A DNA stretch of 64,000 nucleotides. It comes from Anaerolineales bacterium. Its GTDB lineage: Bacteria; Chloroflexota; Anaerolineae; 4572-78; J111. The translations under genes were made by a program, and so were the position numbers. The stretch is from positions 806,001 through 870,000 of the forward strand of contig JABTUW010000003.1 in NCBI GenBank assembly GCA_015075185.1. Direction: 5' to 3'. This document shows positions 20,553 to 27,406 of this stretch, one piece after another. Below the pieces are notes generated by a model. The model had not been told where the DNA came from and did not search any database. It saw nothing but the letters and a program-made list of their open reading frames with translations. How positions within the stretch are numbered: the stretch's first letter is position 1; each line of letters begins with the position of its first letter.

Positions 20553-20987
20553 ATGGACTACCTGGGACTCGTTCAAACCAAGTACAATCTAAACACCGTG
20601 TTTGGCCCCAACGGGCAGTTGCTGGTCGCGCTGGCCTATGACGAGCAGGGCCAATTGTTCATCGAGCGGTGGGACATCCCCTCCCCGCAGCCGACCATCG
20701 CCGAGCTGGAGGCTTACGCCGCCTCGCCGGAATACCTGGCCGCCTGGAGCAGCCGGCTCAAGGCCGAAGCTGAAGTGCAGGTCAACGCCTGGGCCAACCA
20801 AAAAGTCATCGAGTTCAAAATTCTGATTGACGAGCTTTTCTATGTGGCCATGATTGCCAACATCGGCTTTCTGTCCCAGAAGTGGGTCCGGTTGGGCCGG
20901 CCTGCTGAACTTGACCCGCTGAGTTCGTCTGCATCCATGCCGAGGCGCAAGCCTACCGCGACAGCCACGCCGGACGAGGGACGCTGA
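20553..20987 (+). CDS. small phage tail protein downstream of the fibre
   Basis: AGGAG lies 5 bases before the ATG. 144 codons start MDYLGLVQTKYNLNTVFGPN, with a helical C-terminal half (WANQKVIEFKILIDELFYVA). The last ~30 residues (Ser/Thr/Arg rich) look out of frame; a shift near 20910 gives FVCIHAEAQAYRDSHAG. Position after the fibre suggests a fibre assembly or tail accessory factor, but no family is recognised. Confidence 0.55.
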   Translation: MDYLGLVQTKYNLNTVFGPNGQLLVALAYDEQGQLFIERWDIPSPQPTIAELEAYAASPEYLAAWSSRLKAEAEVQVNAWANQKVIEFKILIDELFYVAMIANIGFLSQKWVRLGRPAELDPLSSSASMPRRKPTATATPDEGR

Positions 20988-21017
20988 ATCGCAGATAACC
21001 CCTACCAGCTCGCTCGG

Positions 21018-21233
21018 GTGCAGGAACAGCGGCAGGAGATGCAGAACGGCTTTGCCGGCATTGTCTACGCCCGCCGACTGGCCCTGGAGCAGATCAAGCT
21101 GGCCCCGGTCAGCGAGGGTCTGGAGTCGCTCCTGGCCGATATCATTGCCGGCCTGGACCTGGCGCTGGGGCAGACGATGCAAAATCTTGCGGCTCAGCAG
21201 GCCCTGTTGATCGCTCAGCAGAGCGAGGGATAA
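21018..21233 (+). CDS. small helical phage protein
   Basis: A 71-codon frame from a GTG. The protein continues upstream in frame as ADNPYQLARVQEQRQEMQNG, so the true start may be earlier or joined to the preceding gene by a frame change. Highly helical, with heptad-like ALEQIKLAPVSEGLESLLAD and GQTMQNLAAQQALLIAQQSE. It ends 18 bases before the terminator that closes the tail operon. Unknown role. Confidence 0.5.
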   Translation: MQEQRQEMQNGFAGIVYARRLALEQIKLAPVSEGLESLLADIIAGLDLALGQTMQNLAAQQALLIAQQSEG

Positions 21234-21251
21234 TTACCTCCTCTTTGGCTA

Positions 21252-21286
21252 AGGCGGCTCGCAAATCACGAGCCGCCTCGGTTTTT
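21252..21286 (+). terminator. strong intrinsic terminator of the phage tail operon
   Basis: Stem AGGCGGCTCG / CGAGCCGCCT (10 bp, 7-base loop) followed by CGGTTTTTAAAA. It also sits at the convergent end of the leftward early operon. Confidence 0.85.
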
Positions 21287-22514
21287 AAAACAGGAGTTCA
21301 TCCTCCGGCTCCTGGCCGCGCTGGATACGCTTGACATCGTTGTAGCTCAGCATCGGGTCCGGCTGGGGTTCAGCCGGGATGGGTTCAAAGGTCTGCCGGA
21401 CCGCTGCGGCGATTTCCTCCGGATCGGTCCCCGGCACGTAACGCAGGGCCACGTCCTCGCCCAGCAGGTCCATGAGTTGATAGCGGCCGGCATTTTTGTA
21501 GCTCACGGGCTGGACCTCGCGCTCCATGCCAATCTTGTAGACGTGGCTATCGGAGTAGCGGTAGGGCCGGATCACGCCGTTGCGGCCAATCTCACGGTGA
21601 AACCCGTTCAGATAGGGCCAGAGGCAATCACACGATTCTTTTTCGGCGTAAGGACCATCTTCGTCGAGGGCGGGGACGTAGAGAGCATAACACAATTCGT
21701 AAACCTCAAACGGCTGGTTGTACTTCTCTTGCAGTGGCGCCAGACGCGCGCGGTTGATCTGCCAGAGATGCTCTCGATTTTCAACGAAACGCTGCCAGGC
21801 GGCTTTGAACTCCTCCAGCTTTTCGGCGTAGCGCCGCTTGTGCTCGGCGGCCTGCTCGTCGTCGAGCCGCTGCTGCTCCAGCCGCTGCTGGTACAGGTTG
21901 AAGTTGGTCTGCCACACCGAGCGCAGGCCGGCGATGTCGTAACCGCCGGGGGCCAGCTCGGCGATCTGGCTCAGGATGGCCTCAACCGCCTCGGCTGTGG
22001 TCGGGAAATCGCTGCGGTGCTGGTTGTTCAGGCGCTGGGCCAAGTCGTCCGCTTCTTTCTTGCGCAGCTCGGCCTGCTTCAGCCGGCGCTGTTCCTCGGC
22101 CTTCTCATAGGCCGTTTTGCGCCGCAGTAGGAAGTTACCGAAGCCCACTTCATCCTGAAGCTGGACCAGATCGTGGTTATTGCCCATGTACTCCCGGTTG
22201 GCGTGGCTGTGGTTTTCCCAAAAGACATGGCACATATCCGGCCCGTGGGGAGTAGCGACCAACCAGAACCGGCCATAGCCCGGCAGCAGGAGCGGGACCT
22301 GGTAGTAATCCACGTCCCGCTCGTTGTTCCGGATGCCGCACTCGGCTTCCTCGAAGGTCGCGCCGGCGAGCTTCAATTCCTCCAGCACCGGCTGGATCGC
22401 CCGCTTCAGCAGCGCGATCTGCTCATCCTGGTGCTTCTTACGCTTCCTCTGTTCCGCTTCCTCGGCCTCCTTGGCTTTCGCCAGGGCGCTCTCGATCAGG
22501 TTATGGAAGGTCAT
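21285..22514 (-). CDS. hypothetical phage/plasmid protein with coiled coils
   Basis: An intact 409-aa protein. The N-terminal third has a charged coiled coil (LAKAKEAEEAEQRKRKKHQD) and a compact segment (DVDYYQVPLLLPGYGRFWLV). The middle is another long helix (LRKKEADDLAQRLNNQH, then FNLYQQRLEQQRLDDEQ). The C-terminal third has Cys/Trp residues (EKESCDCLWPYLNGFHREIG) and a conserved-looking RPYRYSDSHVYKIGMERE. No domain is recognised. It is the last gene of the leftward early operon and overlaps the preceding gene by four bases (ATGA). It is one of the few long element genes without a frame change. Confidence 0.6.
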   Translation of the reverse strand: MTFHNLIESALAKAKEAEEAEQRKRKKHQDEQIALLKRAIQPVLEELKLAGATFEEAECGIRNNERDVDYYQVPLLLPGYGRFWLVATPHGPDMCHVFWENHSHANREYMGNNHDLVQLQDEVGFGNFLLRRKTAYEKAEEQRRLKQAELRKKEADDLAQRLNNQHRSDFPTTAEAVEAILSQIAELAPGGYDIAGLRSVWQTNFNLYQQRLEQQRLDDEQAAEHKRRYAEKLEEFKAAWQRFVENREHLWQINRARLAPLQEKYNQPFEVYELCYALYVPALDEDGPYAEKESCDCLWPYLNGFHREIGRNGVIRPYRYSDSHVYKIGMEREVQPVSYKNAGRYQLMDLLGEDVALRYVPGTDPEEIAAAVRQTFEPIPAEPQPDPMLSYNDVKRIQRGQEPEDELLF

Positions 22515-22766
22515 CGTCGTTTTCCTTTCAAGTTTTCCAGCGCGTAGATGGGGGCCGGCTTGATCTGCCGGGTTTCAACCGCGCCGGTAGACCCATAGTA
22601 GGCATCAATGGCTTGCTCGGGGTCCTCCGGAATGTCGCCCAGGTGGGCCGGCCAGTGATCGGCCACGTGGATATAGAGCGTGCTCGGCGGTGATCTCATC
22701 CTCGCAGATGAAGGTATAGAGTTCTTGTGGTGGTCGGTGTAGTCAGGATTGCCATTTGCGGCTCAT
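22511..22766 (-). pseudogene. small phage protein, frameshifted
   Basis: The last 62 codons are open (ALYIHVADHWPAHLGDIPED, ending LENLKGKRR). Upstream, other frames give LYTFICEDEITAEH and a start MSRKWQ at 22766, so the restored protein is about 85 aa with two one-base shifts (near 22690 and 22745). Coupled to the downstream gene by an ATGA overlap. Unknown function. Confidence 0.45.
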
Positions 22767-22804
22767 CTTCCAGGGATCGGCGGCTGCGGAAACCGACCAG
22801 GCAT

Positions 22805-23051
22805 TCAGTTGATCTGGAGATGCCCCAGCAGGTTCTGGCAATCGTCGAGGGGGGACATCGGCGACCAGGGCGGTATTGTGGAAGCCTGGTGCCCGGGCGC
22901 AGCTGAGACGCCTGAGTGATCTTTCATCGGCGTCTGAACGTAGACGCCGTAGAGGGCAGCTTGTTGGCCCCTGGAACTGGGGATGATGGCGATGCGCTCA
23001 CCGTTGTCGGTGTTGACCAGGATATCGCGGTCAGTGTTTAAGAGCGCACAT
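22805..23051 (-). pseudogene. small phage protein with one frameshift
   Basis: AAAGGAG stands 8 bases before the ATG at 23051 (MCALKH). One base later the frame continues as LNTDRDILVNTDNGERIAII, YGVYVQTPMKDHSG and LDDCQNLLGHLQIN to TGA at 22805. The acidic, beta-rich ~82-aa protein has no recognised family. The good ribosome site and single shift argue that the gene is or was recently functional. Confidence 0.45.
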
Positions 23052-23075
23052 AAAAGTTCTCCTTTGGCCTTCCTG

Positions 23076-23095
23076 CCCCCGGTTTCTCACGGGGG
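23076..23095. repeat. short G/C hairpin in the early operon
   Basis: CCCCCG and CGGGGG arms around an 8-base loop, between the zinc-ribbon gene and the next small gene. It may be an intercistronic RNA stabiliser or attenuator; no T-run follows in either direction. Confidence 0.3.
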
Positions 23096-23115
23096 TACGG
23101 GCCACTATGTCTAAA

Positions 23116-23131
23116 TTCCCCAATTGGGGAA
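23116..23131. repeat. palindrome TTCCCCAATTGGGGAA, copy 1
   Basis: A perfect 16-base palindrome directly after the stop of the zinc-ribbon gene, followed by AAAATTTT. The same sequence, extended to 18 bases, occurs at 25201 inside the ParB-like gene, and a half copy occurs at 16987. It could act as a terminator stem here or as a protein-binding site. Confidence 0.55.
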
Positions 23132-23136
23132 AAATT

Positions 23137-23684
23137 TTAGCCAACGTAAGCAAACAGTGTGTCTACCTGGATATCGTCGGGATCGAAGTCAGGCCCGACA
23201 CCAGGGCGCCACGGTAAGTGCGGGATGCCAGCCCGCCGCCCAGCCGGATGGCTTCTGGCCATGTCGGTTCCAGGTGGAACGAAGATAAGGCAGGCATCGA
23301 GAGTGACGCCTTCTTCCTCACAGCCGATCACGGCCAGGGTCCAGGTGTCGGTAATGGGGCTCAGGCATCTTCGACGCCTCCTTTGAGGGACTTCCTTGAC
23401 CGGATAGGTGCAGGTGGGGCAGCGATCATGGCAGCCGGGCGCCAGGGTAAACAGGTCGCCACAGCGGGGATTCGTGCATTGGTGCCTGGGCCGTTCGAGG
23501 AGTTCGTACTCGAAATTCCAGAGCGCATAGCACGGCAGGCCCTCGACCAGCGAATACCCTTCACGCGGCACGATCCGGTAGACCTCATCTGTCCCGCCGA
23601 TGGCTGGAGGTCGGAGCGGTTGATCGGCCCGATGGTCCGGCCCGATCAACATTTTGGGGTAAATTTTGATGAGCCGTCCATCAT
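23137..23684 (-). CDS. zinc-ribbon phage protein, with frame changes
   Basis: The frame is open over this region. Probable start at the paired ATGs at 23684 (MMDGSSKFTPK), then a one-base shift to MLIGPDHRADQPLRPPAIGG and YSLVEGLPCYALWNFEYELL. A four-cysteine zinc ribbon follows (CTNPRCGDLFTLAPGCHDRC, then PTC), and after another likely shift TDTWTLAVIGCEEEGVTLD. About 180 aa. Alternatively the frame simply continues from the DUF932 protein upstream. The role is unknown, but zinc ribbons in phage early genes are often regulatory or replication-linked. Confidence 0.45.
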
Positions 23685-24453
23685 CTAGCCTACCCTTGAA
23701 CAGCCGGTGCAGGGCGCTGAGCCGTTCCAGCACGACCGAGGGATGGGTGCTTTTCATGGCGAAGGTCATGGCGTTGTAGAGCGACCATTGGGTGCGGCTG
23801 CTGAACTCGGCAAAGCTCGGCTCCAGCCATTCCTCGCGGGCGCCGGGAGCTGGCGGTCGGTGATGATCTCCCGGCCCCAGGCCAGGCCCAACATCTGATA
23901 GGCCAGGTCGTCGGTGCAGCGGGCAGTATGCAGGGCGCTGATGTCCTGCACCAACTGCCGGTGATGGCCGGTGGCTTCGCGCGCGGCCTCGTAGAGCAAA
24001 TCTTGCAGCCGGGTGATAACGTTCCGGGTGTTCTTGCGGACCACTTTGACCAGTCCGGAGAACATCAGGTTGGAGCAGACGGTCACCCGTCCCCCCAGGC
24101 AGAGGCCTTCGGTCAGGGTTTTGTTGTAGCTCCCGCGCAGGCCACAGGCGAAGGGCAGGTTGAGCGTGGCCGATTTGTAGGTCAGCGTCCCAAACATCTG
24201 CTGGTCGTTTTGAGCCAGGATAAAGCCCTCGTCCACCAGCTCGTACTCGCCGGGCAGGGTGTTGCCGAGGATTTCTTTAGCCAGCGTCACCAGAGTTTGA
24301 TAGGGGACCGTGCCATGTTTCGGTCGAGGCCGGGCCGGGACCAGGCCCAGCTCGTCGAAGCGCCTGACCGGCAGCCTTTGGCATGTCTGCCGGCCAGGTA
24401 AGCCCACCGTTCTTGATGATGCGTTCAGAGGGCGGGATCAATGTTGTCGTCAT
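23685..24453 (-). pseudogene. DUF932 family phage/plasmid protein, frameshifted
   Basis: AAAGGA lies 6 bases before the ATG at 24453 (MTTTLIPPSERIIKNGGLTW). After a frame change near 24375 the body reads KEILGNTLPGEYELVDEGF, LNLPFACGLRGSYNKTL, CLGGRVTVCSNLMFSG, VVRKNTRNV. After another change near 23800 it reads EEWLEPSFAEFSSRTQWSLY. The CGLRxSYxK ... VCxNLxFSG ... RKxTRN pattern is diagnostic of DUF932 (phage/plasmid-like protein of unknown function, widespread in mobile elements). About 255 aa when restored. Confidence 0.6.
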
Positions 24454-25456
24454 AGGAGTCCTTTCTGATTATAAACCAGGGATAGCGGCATCGGCTTCGC
24501 CTTGCCAGATAATTGTTTTGGATATCGGCCAGCAGTTCGGCCAGGATGTCCAGGGCCTCCGCCGCATGCGGTTGATAATCGTGACCGCCTGGCTTTTAGC
24601 TCGGCCCGGCGCTCGGCAATTTCGTGGTCCTTTGATCCAGCTCATCGCTGTAGTCCGTTCAGAGTTGTCCACCTTGGCCTTGCAATCTTCGTTGAGGCAG
24701 ATCGCGCCGCCGTTGAGCTTGACCTGGCGCTGGCCGCAGCGGGGCAGGTAAACCCGCCGGGTTCTTCAGTGGCGTGAACGTTGGAAACGGCAACGACTTG
24801 GCCACCTCTGCGAGCGCCGCCAGGCGCAGCGCCTCCAACCGCTCGGCCTCGCCGGGGGCGAGATGGTGGCCGACCTGACCGTTGACGTGGACCGCGCCGC
24901 ATTTGGTGCAGGTCATGGTGTCCAGGGGAACGGTGTACATGCCACCGCCAGTGCAGTAGGCCCAGCGGCAGCGCAGCTTGATCCCTTGGCGGGAGCTGCG
25001 GGCATCGTCCACAATCAAATTGCCGGCGCTGGTGTGTCCGTTACGCATCGAGCTGACTACATTCTCGACGTGCTTGGCCGTGACCTTTCCACCGGGCGCA
25101 GTGTCTACGGCGGTCTGCCAGGCTTCGCGCTGCTGATCGGGATCGGGCAGGGCAGCCAGGGGCCGGGCCACCGATTCGGCGGCCGGCAGAGGATAGCCGT
25201 TTTCCCCAATTGGGGAAAGGACCCGCTGAATCTTGGCGAAATCGAGCAGCCGGTAGACGTGGCTGGATTGAAAATCGAACTCCTGCATGACGCACTCGCG
25301 CCAGGAGGCGTAACCGAGCGCCTTCCAGCCTTCACGCTCGTGCAGTTCCAAGAGCTTCGCGCCGACGGCGGAGATGTCGGTCTTGATTTCTTCAATCAGG
25401 ACGCGGGCCTCGGTTTCGGTCATAGGGGTGATGATAGTAAGGTCTGTTTGAGTCAT
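24425..25456 (-). CDS. ParB-like/HTH regulatory protein with zinc ribbons, 3' end frameshifted
   Basis: AAGGA lies 5-6 bases before the ATG at 25456, which overlaps the preceding stop as ATGA. Residues 1-140 form a helical DNA-binding-type domain (LLELHEREGWKALGYASWRE; YRLLDFAKIQRVLSP; PDPDQQREAWQTAVDTAPGG; KVTAKHVENVV) common in plasmids and phages next to partition or methylase genes. A Cys-rich ribbon follows (CRWAYCTGGGMYTVP ... MTCTKCGAVHVNG). After about 24780 the frame changes repeatedly; pieces NGGAICLNEDCKAKVDN and EALDILAELLADIQNNYLAR continue to TGA at 24425. It could be a partition, copy-control or transcription factor; ParB-like is a tentative label. Confidence 0.55.
25201..25218. 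repeat. palindrome TTTCCCCAATTGGGGAAA, copy 2
   Basis: An 18-base perfect palindrome inside the ParB-like coding sequence, identical in its core to the one at 23116. Two exact copies 2.1 kb apart, flanking the regulatory gene block, suggest a binding site rather than coincidence. Confidence 0.5.
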
Positions 25457-25718
25457 AATTTTCCTTCGTCTTTCATGCGATGATATTCCTGGTCGCCCCA
25501 CTCAGCCCAATCGCGGGCCTTGCGTTCTTCGGGAGTGAGTTGTTCTTCTTCCCACTCGGCCAATTCCTGGATGAAGGTATCCAGGTTGCCCAGGTGGTCG
25601 AGGATGCGGCGCAGGGTCACAGATAAAATGGGGTCGGTTCTCCGGTCCACAACCACGTGGTAGCCGTCACGGGCTGCTCGTCGGGGTGTGCCGGATTGCA
25701 GCAATTTTTTTCGGTCAT
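25453..25718 (-). CDS. small acidic phage regulator-like protein, start broken by a homopolymer deletion
   Basis: The body is DGYHVVVDRRTDPILSVTLR, LDHLGNLDTFIQELAEWEEE and EEQLTPEERKARDWAEWGDQ (83 codons from an internal start). The best start is the ATG at 25718 with AAGGAG seven bases upstream, giving MTEKK. It connects in frame only if one A is added to the run of seven A/T at 25704-25710. The stop overlaps the ATG of the ParB-like gene. First gene of the leftward early operon, after a promoter at 25822-25850. Unknown function. Confidence 0.55.
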
Positions 25719-25777
25719 TGGGTTGCTCCTTGGCTAAAAGCCAGTGCTGGCGGTGGCCACGAGTCGGGCTAGGGAAA

Positions 25778-25816
25778 CATTACAGACTTGTTTTACTAAT
25801 ATGTTTTACAGAATCT
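25778..25816. repeat. three 13-bp-spaced direct repeats, operator or iteron-like
   Basis: CATTACAG (25778), TTTTACTA (25791) and TTTTACAG (25804) are exactly 13 bases apart. A fourth copy, TTTTACAG, lies at 25868 next to the rightward promoter. They sit between the early operon and the divergent XRE-type gene, so they are likely binding sites for one of those regulators. Confidence 0.5.
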
Positions 25817-25821
25817 GAAGA

Positions 25822-25850
25822 ATATTAACATATCTTACTTCTGATTTCAA
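25822..25850 (-). promoter_or_regulatory. promoter of the leftward phage early operon
   Basis: On the minus strand, TTGAAA, a 17-base spacer and TAATAT. The start site would lie near 25815, about 100 bases before the first ATG at 25718. The TTTTACAG repeats cover the initially transcribed region. Confidence 0.6.
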
Positions 25851-25882
25851 TACCCTAAACCTTAAAATTTTACAGTTATGTA

Positions 25883-25911
25883 TTGCGAAACGGGAAGAGA
25901 TATGTTATTAT
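25883..25911 (+). promoter_or_regulatory. promoter of the XRE-type regulator gene
   Basis: TTGCGA, a 17-base spacer and TATTAT, about 30 bases upstream of the AAGGAGG site of the regulator. A TTTTACAG element (25868-25875) abuts the -35 box. Confidence 0.55.
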
Positions 25912-25940
25912 TGACTCGATCATTAAAAGAAAGGAGGGTT

Positions 25941-26255
25941 ATGGATATGAGCGATGTGATGGAGCTACTTGAAAAGCGCCAGGGGAAAAAATCGGACGAG
26001 CAATTTGCTAACGAAATGGGCATTCGCGGCTCAACGTTGTGGCGCTATAAAAACGGCCAGAGCGACATCAACACCGAAGCCAGGGAGAAGTTGATCAGAT
26101 ACTTTTCTGAGCGGGGCGACTCGGTGATGATTGGAGCATTGCTGGTTTATAAGACCGGCTCCAAGTTTTCTGAGGGAGAACTGGAGGAACTAGGCCGTTA
26201 TTTTTTGACCCGCAAGCATCTCAATACCGATATGGCGTTAGCTCCATCGAACTAA
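25941..26255 (+). CDS. XRE-type helix-turn-helix regulator, probable lysogeny or copy control
   Basis: A consensus AAGGAGG stands 4-5 bases before the ATG at 25941. 104 aa: the helix-turn-helix reads SDEQFANEMGIRGSTLWRYK followed by NGQSDINTEAREKLIRYF, with a C-terminal helical tail (FSEGELEELGRYFLTRKH). It is divergently transcribed from the early operon across a region of direct repeats, the usual repressor arrangement. It may repress either promoter. Intact, and lower in GC than its neighbours. Confidence 0.7.
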   Translation: MDMSDVMELLEKRQGKKSDEQFANEMGIRGSTLWRYKNGQSDINTEAREKLIRYFSERGDSVMIGALLVYKTGSKFSEGELEELGRYFLTRKHLNTDMALAPSN

Positions 26256-26258
26256 AGT

Positions 26259-26294
26259 AAAACGCCCCCACCCAAAAGAGGTGAAGGCGTTTTC
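26259..26294 (+). terminator. terminator of the XRE-type gene
   Basis: AAAACGCC ... GGCGTTTT arms enclosing a CCCACC/GGTG inner stem, starting four bases after the stop and ending in TTTTCTC. The following 120 bases (26295-26415) show no gene. Confidence 0.7.
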
Positions 26295-26415
26295 TCGCTC
26301 AGGGACTATAGCCCTTTCGCACCACTCCTCTTCTCGCCCGTCCGCCAAGATAGCCGAGAGAGGGGGTATATCACACCCGGCCCGAATAGGGCAGGGGGGA
26401 TTTCGTATAGTTTTT

Positions 26416-26433
26416 AGTTTCCACGTGGAAACT
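26416..26433. promoter_or_regulatory. parS-like palindrome AGTTTCCACGTGGAAACT
   Basis: A perfect 18-base palindrome in noncoding DNA. It resembles the widespread ParB site core (TTTCACGTGAAA) but has one extra C/G step on each side of ACGT. The ParB-like gene of the element lies 1 kb away. It may be a partition or regulator site. Confidence 0.45.
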
Positions 26434-26487
26434 GCATAGAAAACAAAAAATCCGCTACGGTCTACTTCTTTCCTCAGATTTAGCGCT

Positions 26488-26530
26488 ACTGCTTAGAAGG
26501 CAGTTGCTCTATCCACTGAGCTACGGGGGC
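26488..26530 (-). tRNA. 5' half of tRNA-Arg(TCT), truncated after the anticodon arm
   Basis: On the minus strand: acceptor 5' strand GCCCCCG, D arm GCTCAGTGGATAGAGC, anticodon arm ACTGC-CTTCTAA-GCAGT with anticodon TCT (arginine). The variable loop, T arm and 3' acceptor strand (expected CGGGGGC) are absent; unrelated sequence follows. It lies between the prophage regulator and a tyrosine recombinase, so it is probably an attachment-site relic. Not a functional tRNA as written. Confidence 0.75.
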
Positions 26531-26541
26531 ATATAGACAAA

Positions 26542-26568
26542 GCCGCTACGGATTACGTAGCGGTTTTT
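26542..26568 (+). terminator. terminator-like hairpin next to the recombinase gene
   Basis: CCGCTACG / CGTAGCGG stem with a GATTA loop followed by TTTTTTA. The sequence CCGCTACGG also occurs at 26452-26460 on the other side of the tRNA fragment. Confidence 0.6.
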
Positions 26569-26596
26569 TATTTAGTTGTTTAGTATGCTATCACAA

Positions 26597-27406
26597 TTAT
26601 TTGGAAGTGTCAAAAGGCAAATTTTTGCGGGGACTGGTTTTTTGGTGACGTTCGCCCCGGCCCTTGTTCACCACCTCCGTGTAAATGGCCGTCGTTTTGA
26701 TGCTGGCGTGGCCCATCTGATCTTTAATATCAATCAAATCGGCCCCATTGCGCAAGCTGAACACGGCAAAGGCGTGCCGCATATTGTTCATACTGAAATG
26801 CGGTACATCGGCTTTTTGCAGCCAGTAGCGCAGCCGTTGGGCGATGCCGTTGCCGGTCAAGGGGCGCAGTCCTTTATTCTGGTAGTCGCTGAGCCACAGA
26901 GATTTCAACGACTTGGGCGGTTTGAGTTTAGCCCGCAGTTTGAACCAGGGGGTCAAATCGCCGATCGTCTCATCGCTCAGGGCCAGCACCCGCTCCTCTT
27001 TATCCTTCCAGCTAAACACCTGAATTTGCTTTCTTTTCAGACTGAGATCGAGCAGGTTCATGTTGACCAGTTCATTCAGCCGGGCGCCCGTGTCGAGGGC
27101 CACACTGAACATTGCCAGGTCACGGACGGTCTGCCAGCTCTTGTTTTCTTTATCCTCCCGGATCATATCGCTGACCGTTTTCAACAATTCGGCGACCTCC
27201 TCTTCGTTGGGCGATTTGGGCAAGGGGCGCGGGGCTTTGATATTGCCCGCGGCCAGCAGGGGGTTGCGGTCCAACAGGCCCATTTTGACCAGCCAGTTAA
27301 AAAAGGCACGGACGCCTCGAAAATAGTTACATAGACCTGCGCGGCCAGTTAGCTACGGCCATTCAGGAAATTAACAAATTCACGGCAGTGATGGATGGCC
27401 GCGAAA
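26597..27406 (-). CDS. tyrosine recombinase (phage integrase), N-terminus frameshifted and truncated
   Basis: The open part (26597-27283, 228 codons) is the catalytic domain: Arg I in TGARLNELVNM, box II as MNNMRHAFAVFSLRNGAD, GH in DQMGHASIKTTAIYTEV with the tyrosine nucleophile. The usual first His of HxxRH is Asn here. Upstream, the SAM-like core-binding domain continues in frame as RGVRAFFNWLVKMGLLD and, after a shift near 27310-27330, as HHCREFVNFLNGRS up to about 27406, where a dispersed repeat cuts it off. The enzyme would integrate or excise the element. It is adjacent to the tRNA-Arg fragment, a typical integration target. As written it is probably inactive. Confidence 0.75.

Noticed and set aside
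26295..26415. A second RNA gene between the XRE terminator and the parS-like palindrome
   Set aside because: The stretch has G- and C-rich runs but no tRNA arms, no terminator of its own and no recognisable small-RNA fold.
26452..26551. CCGCTACGG on both sides of the tRNA-Arg fragment as an attachment-site direct repeat
   Set aside because: Only nine bases, and the right copy is one arm of a terminator hairpin, so it is more likely shared terminator sequence than an att core.
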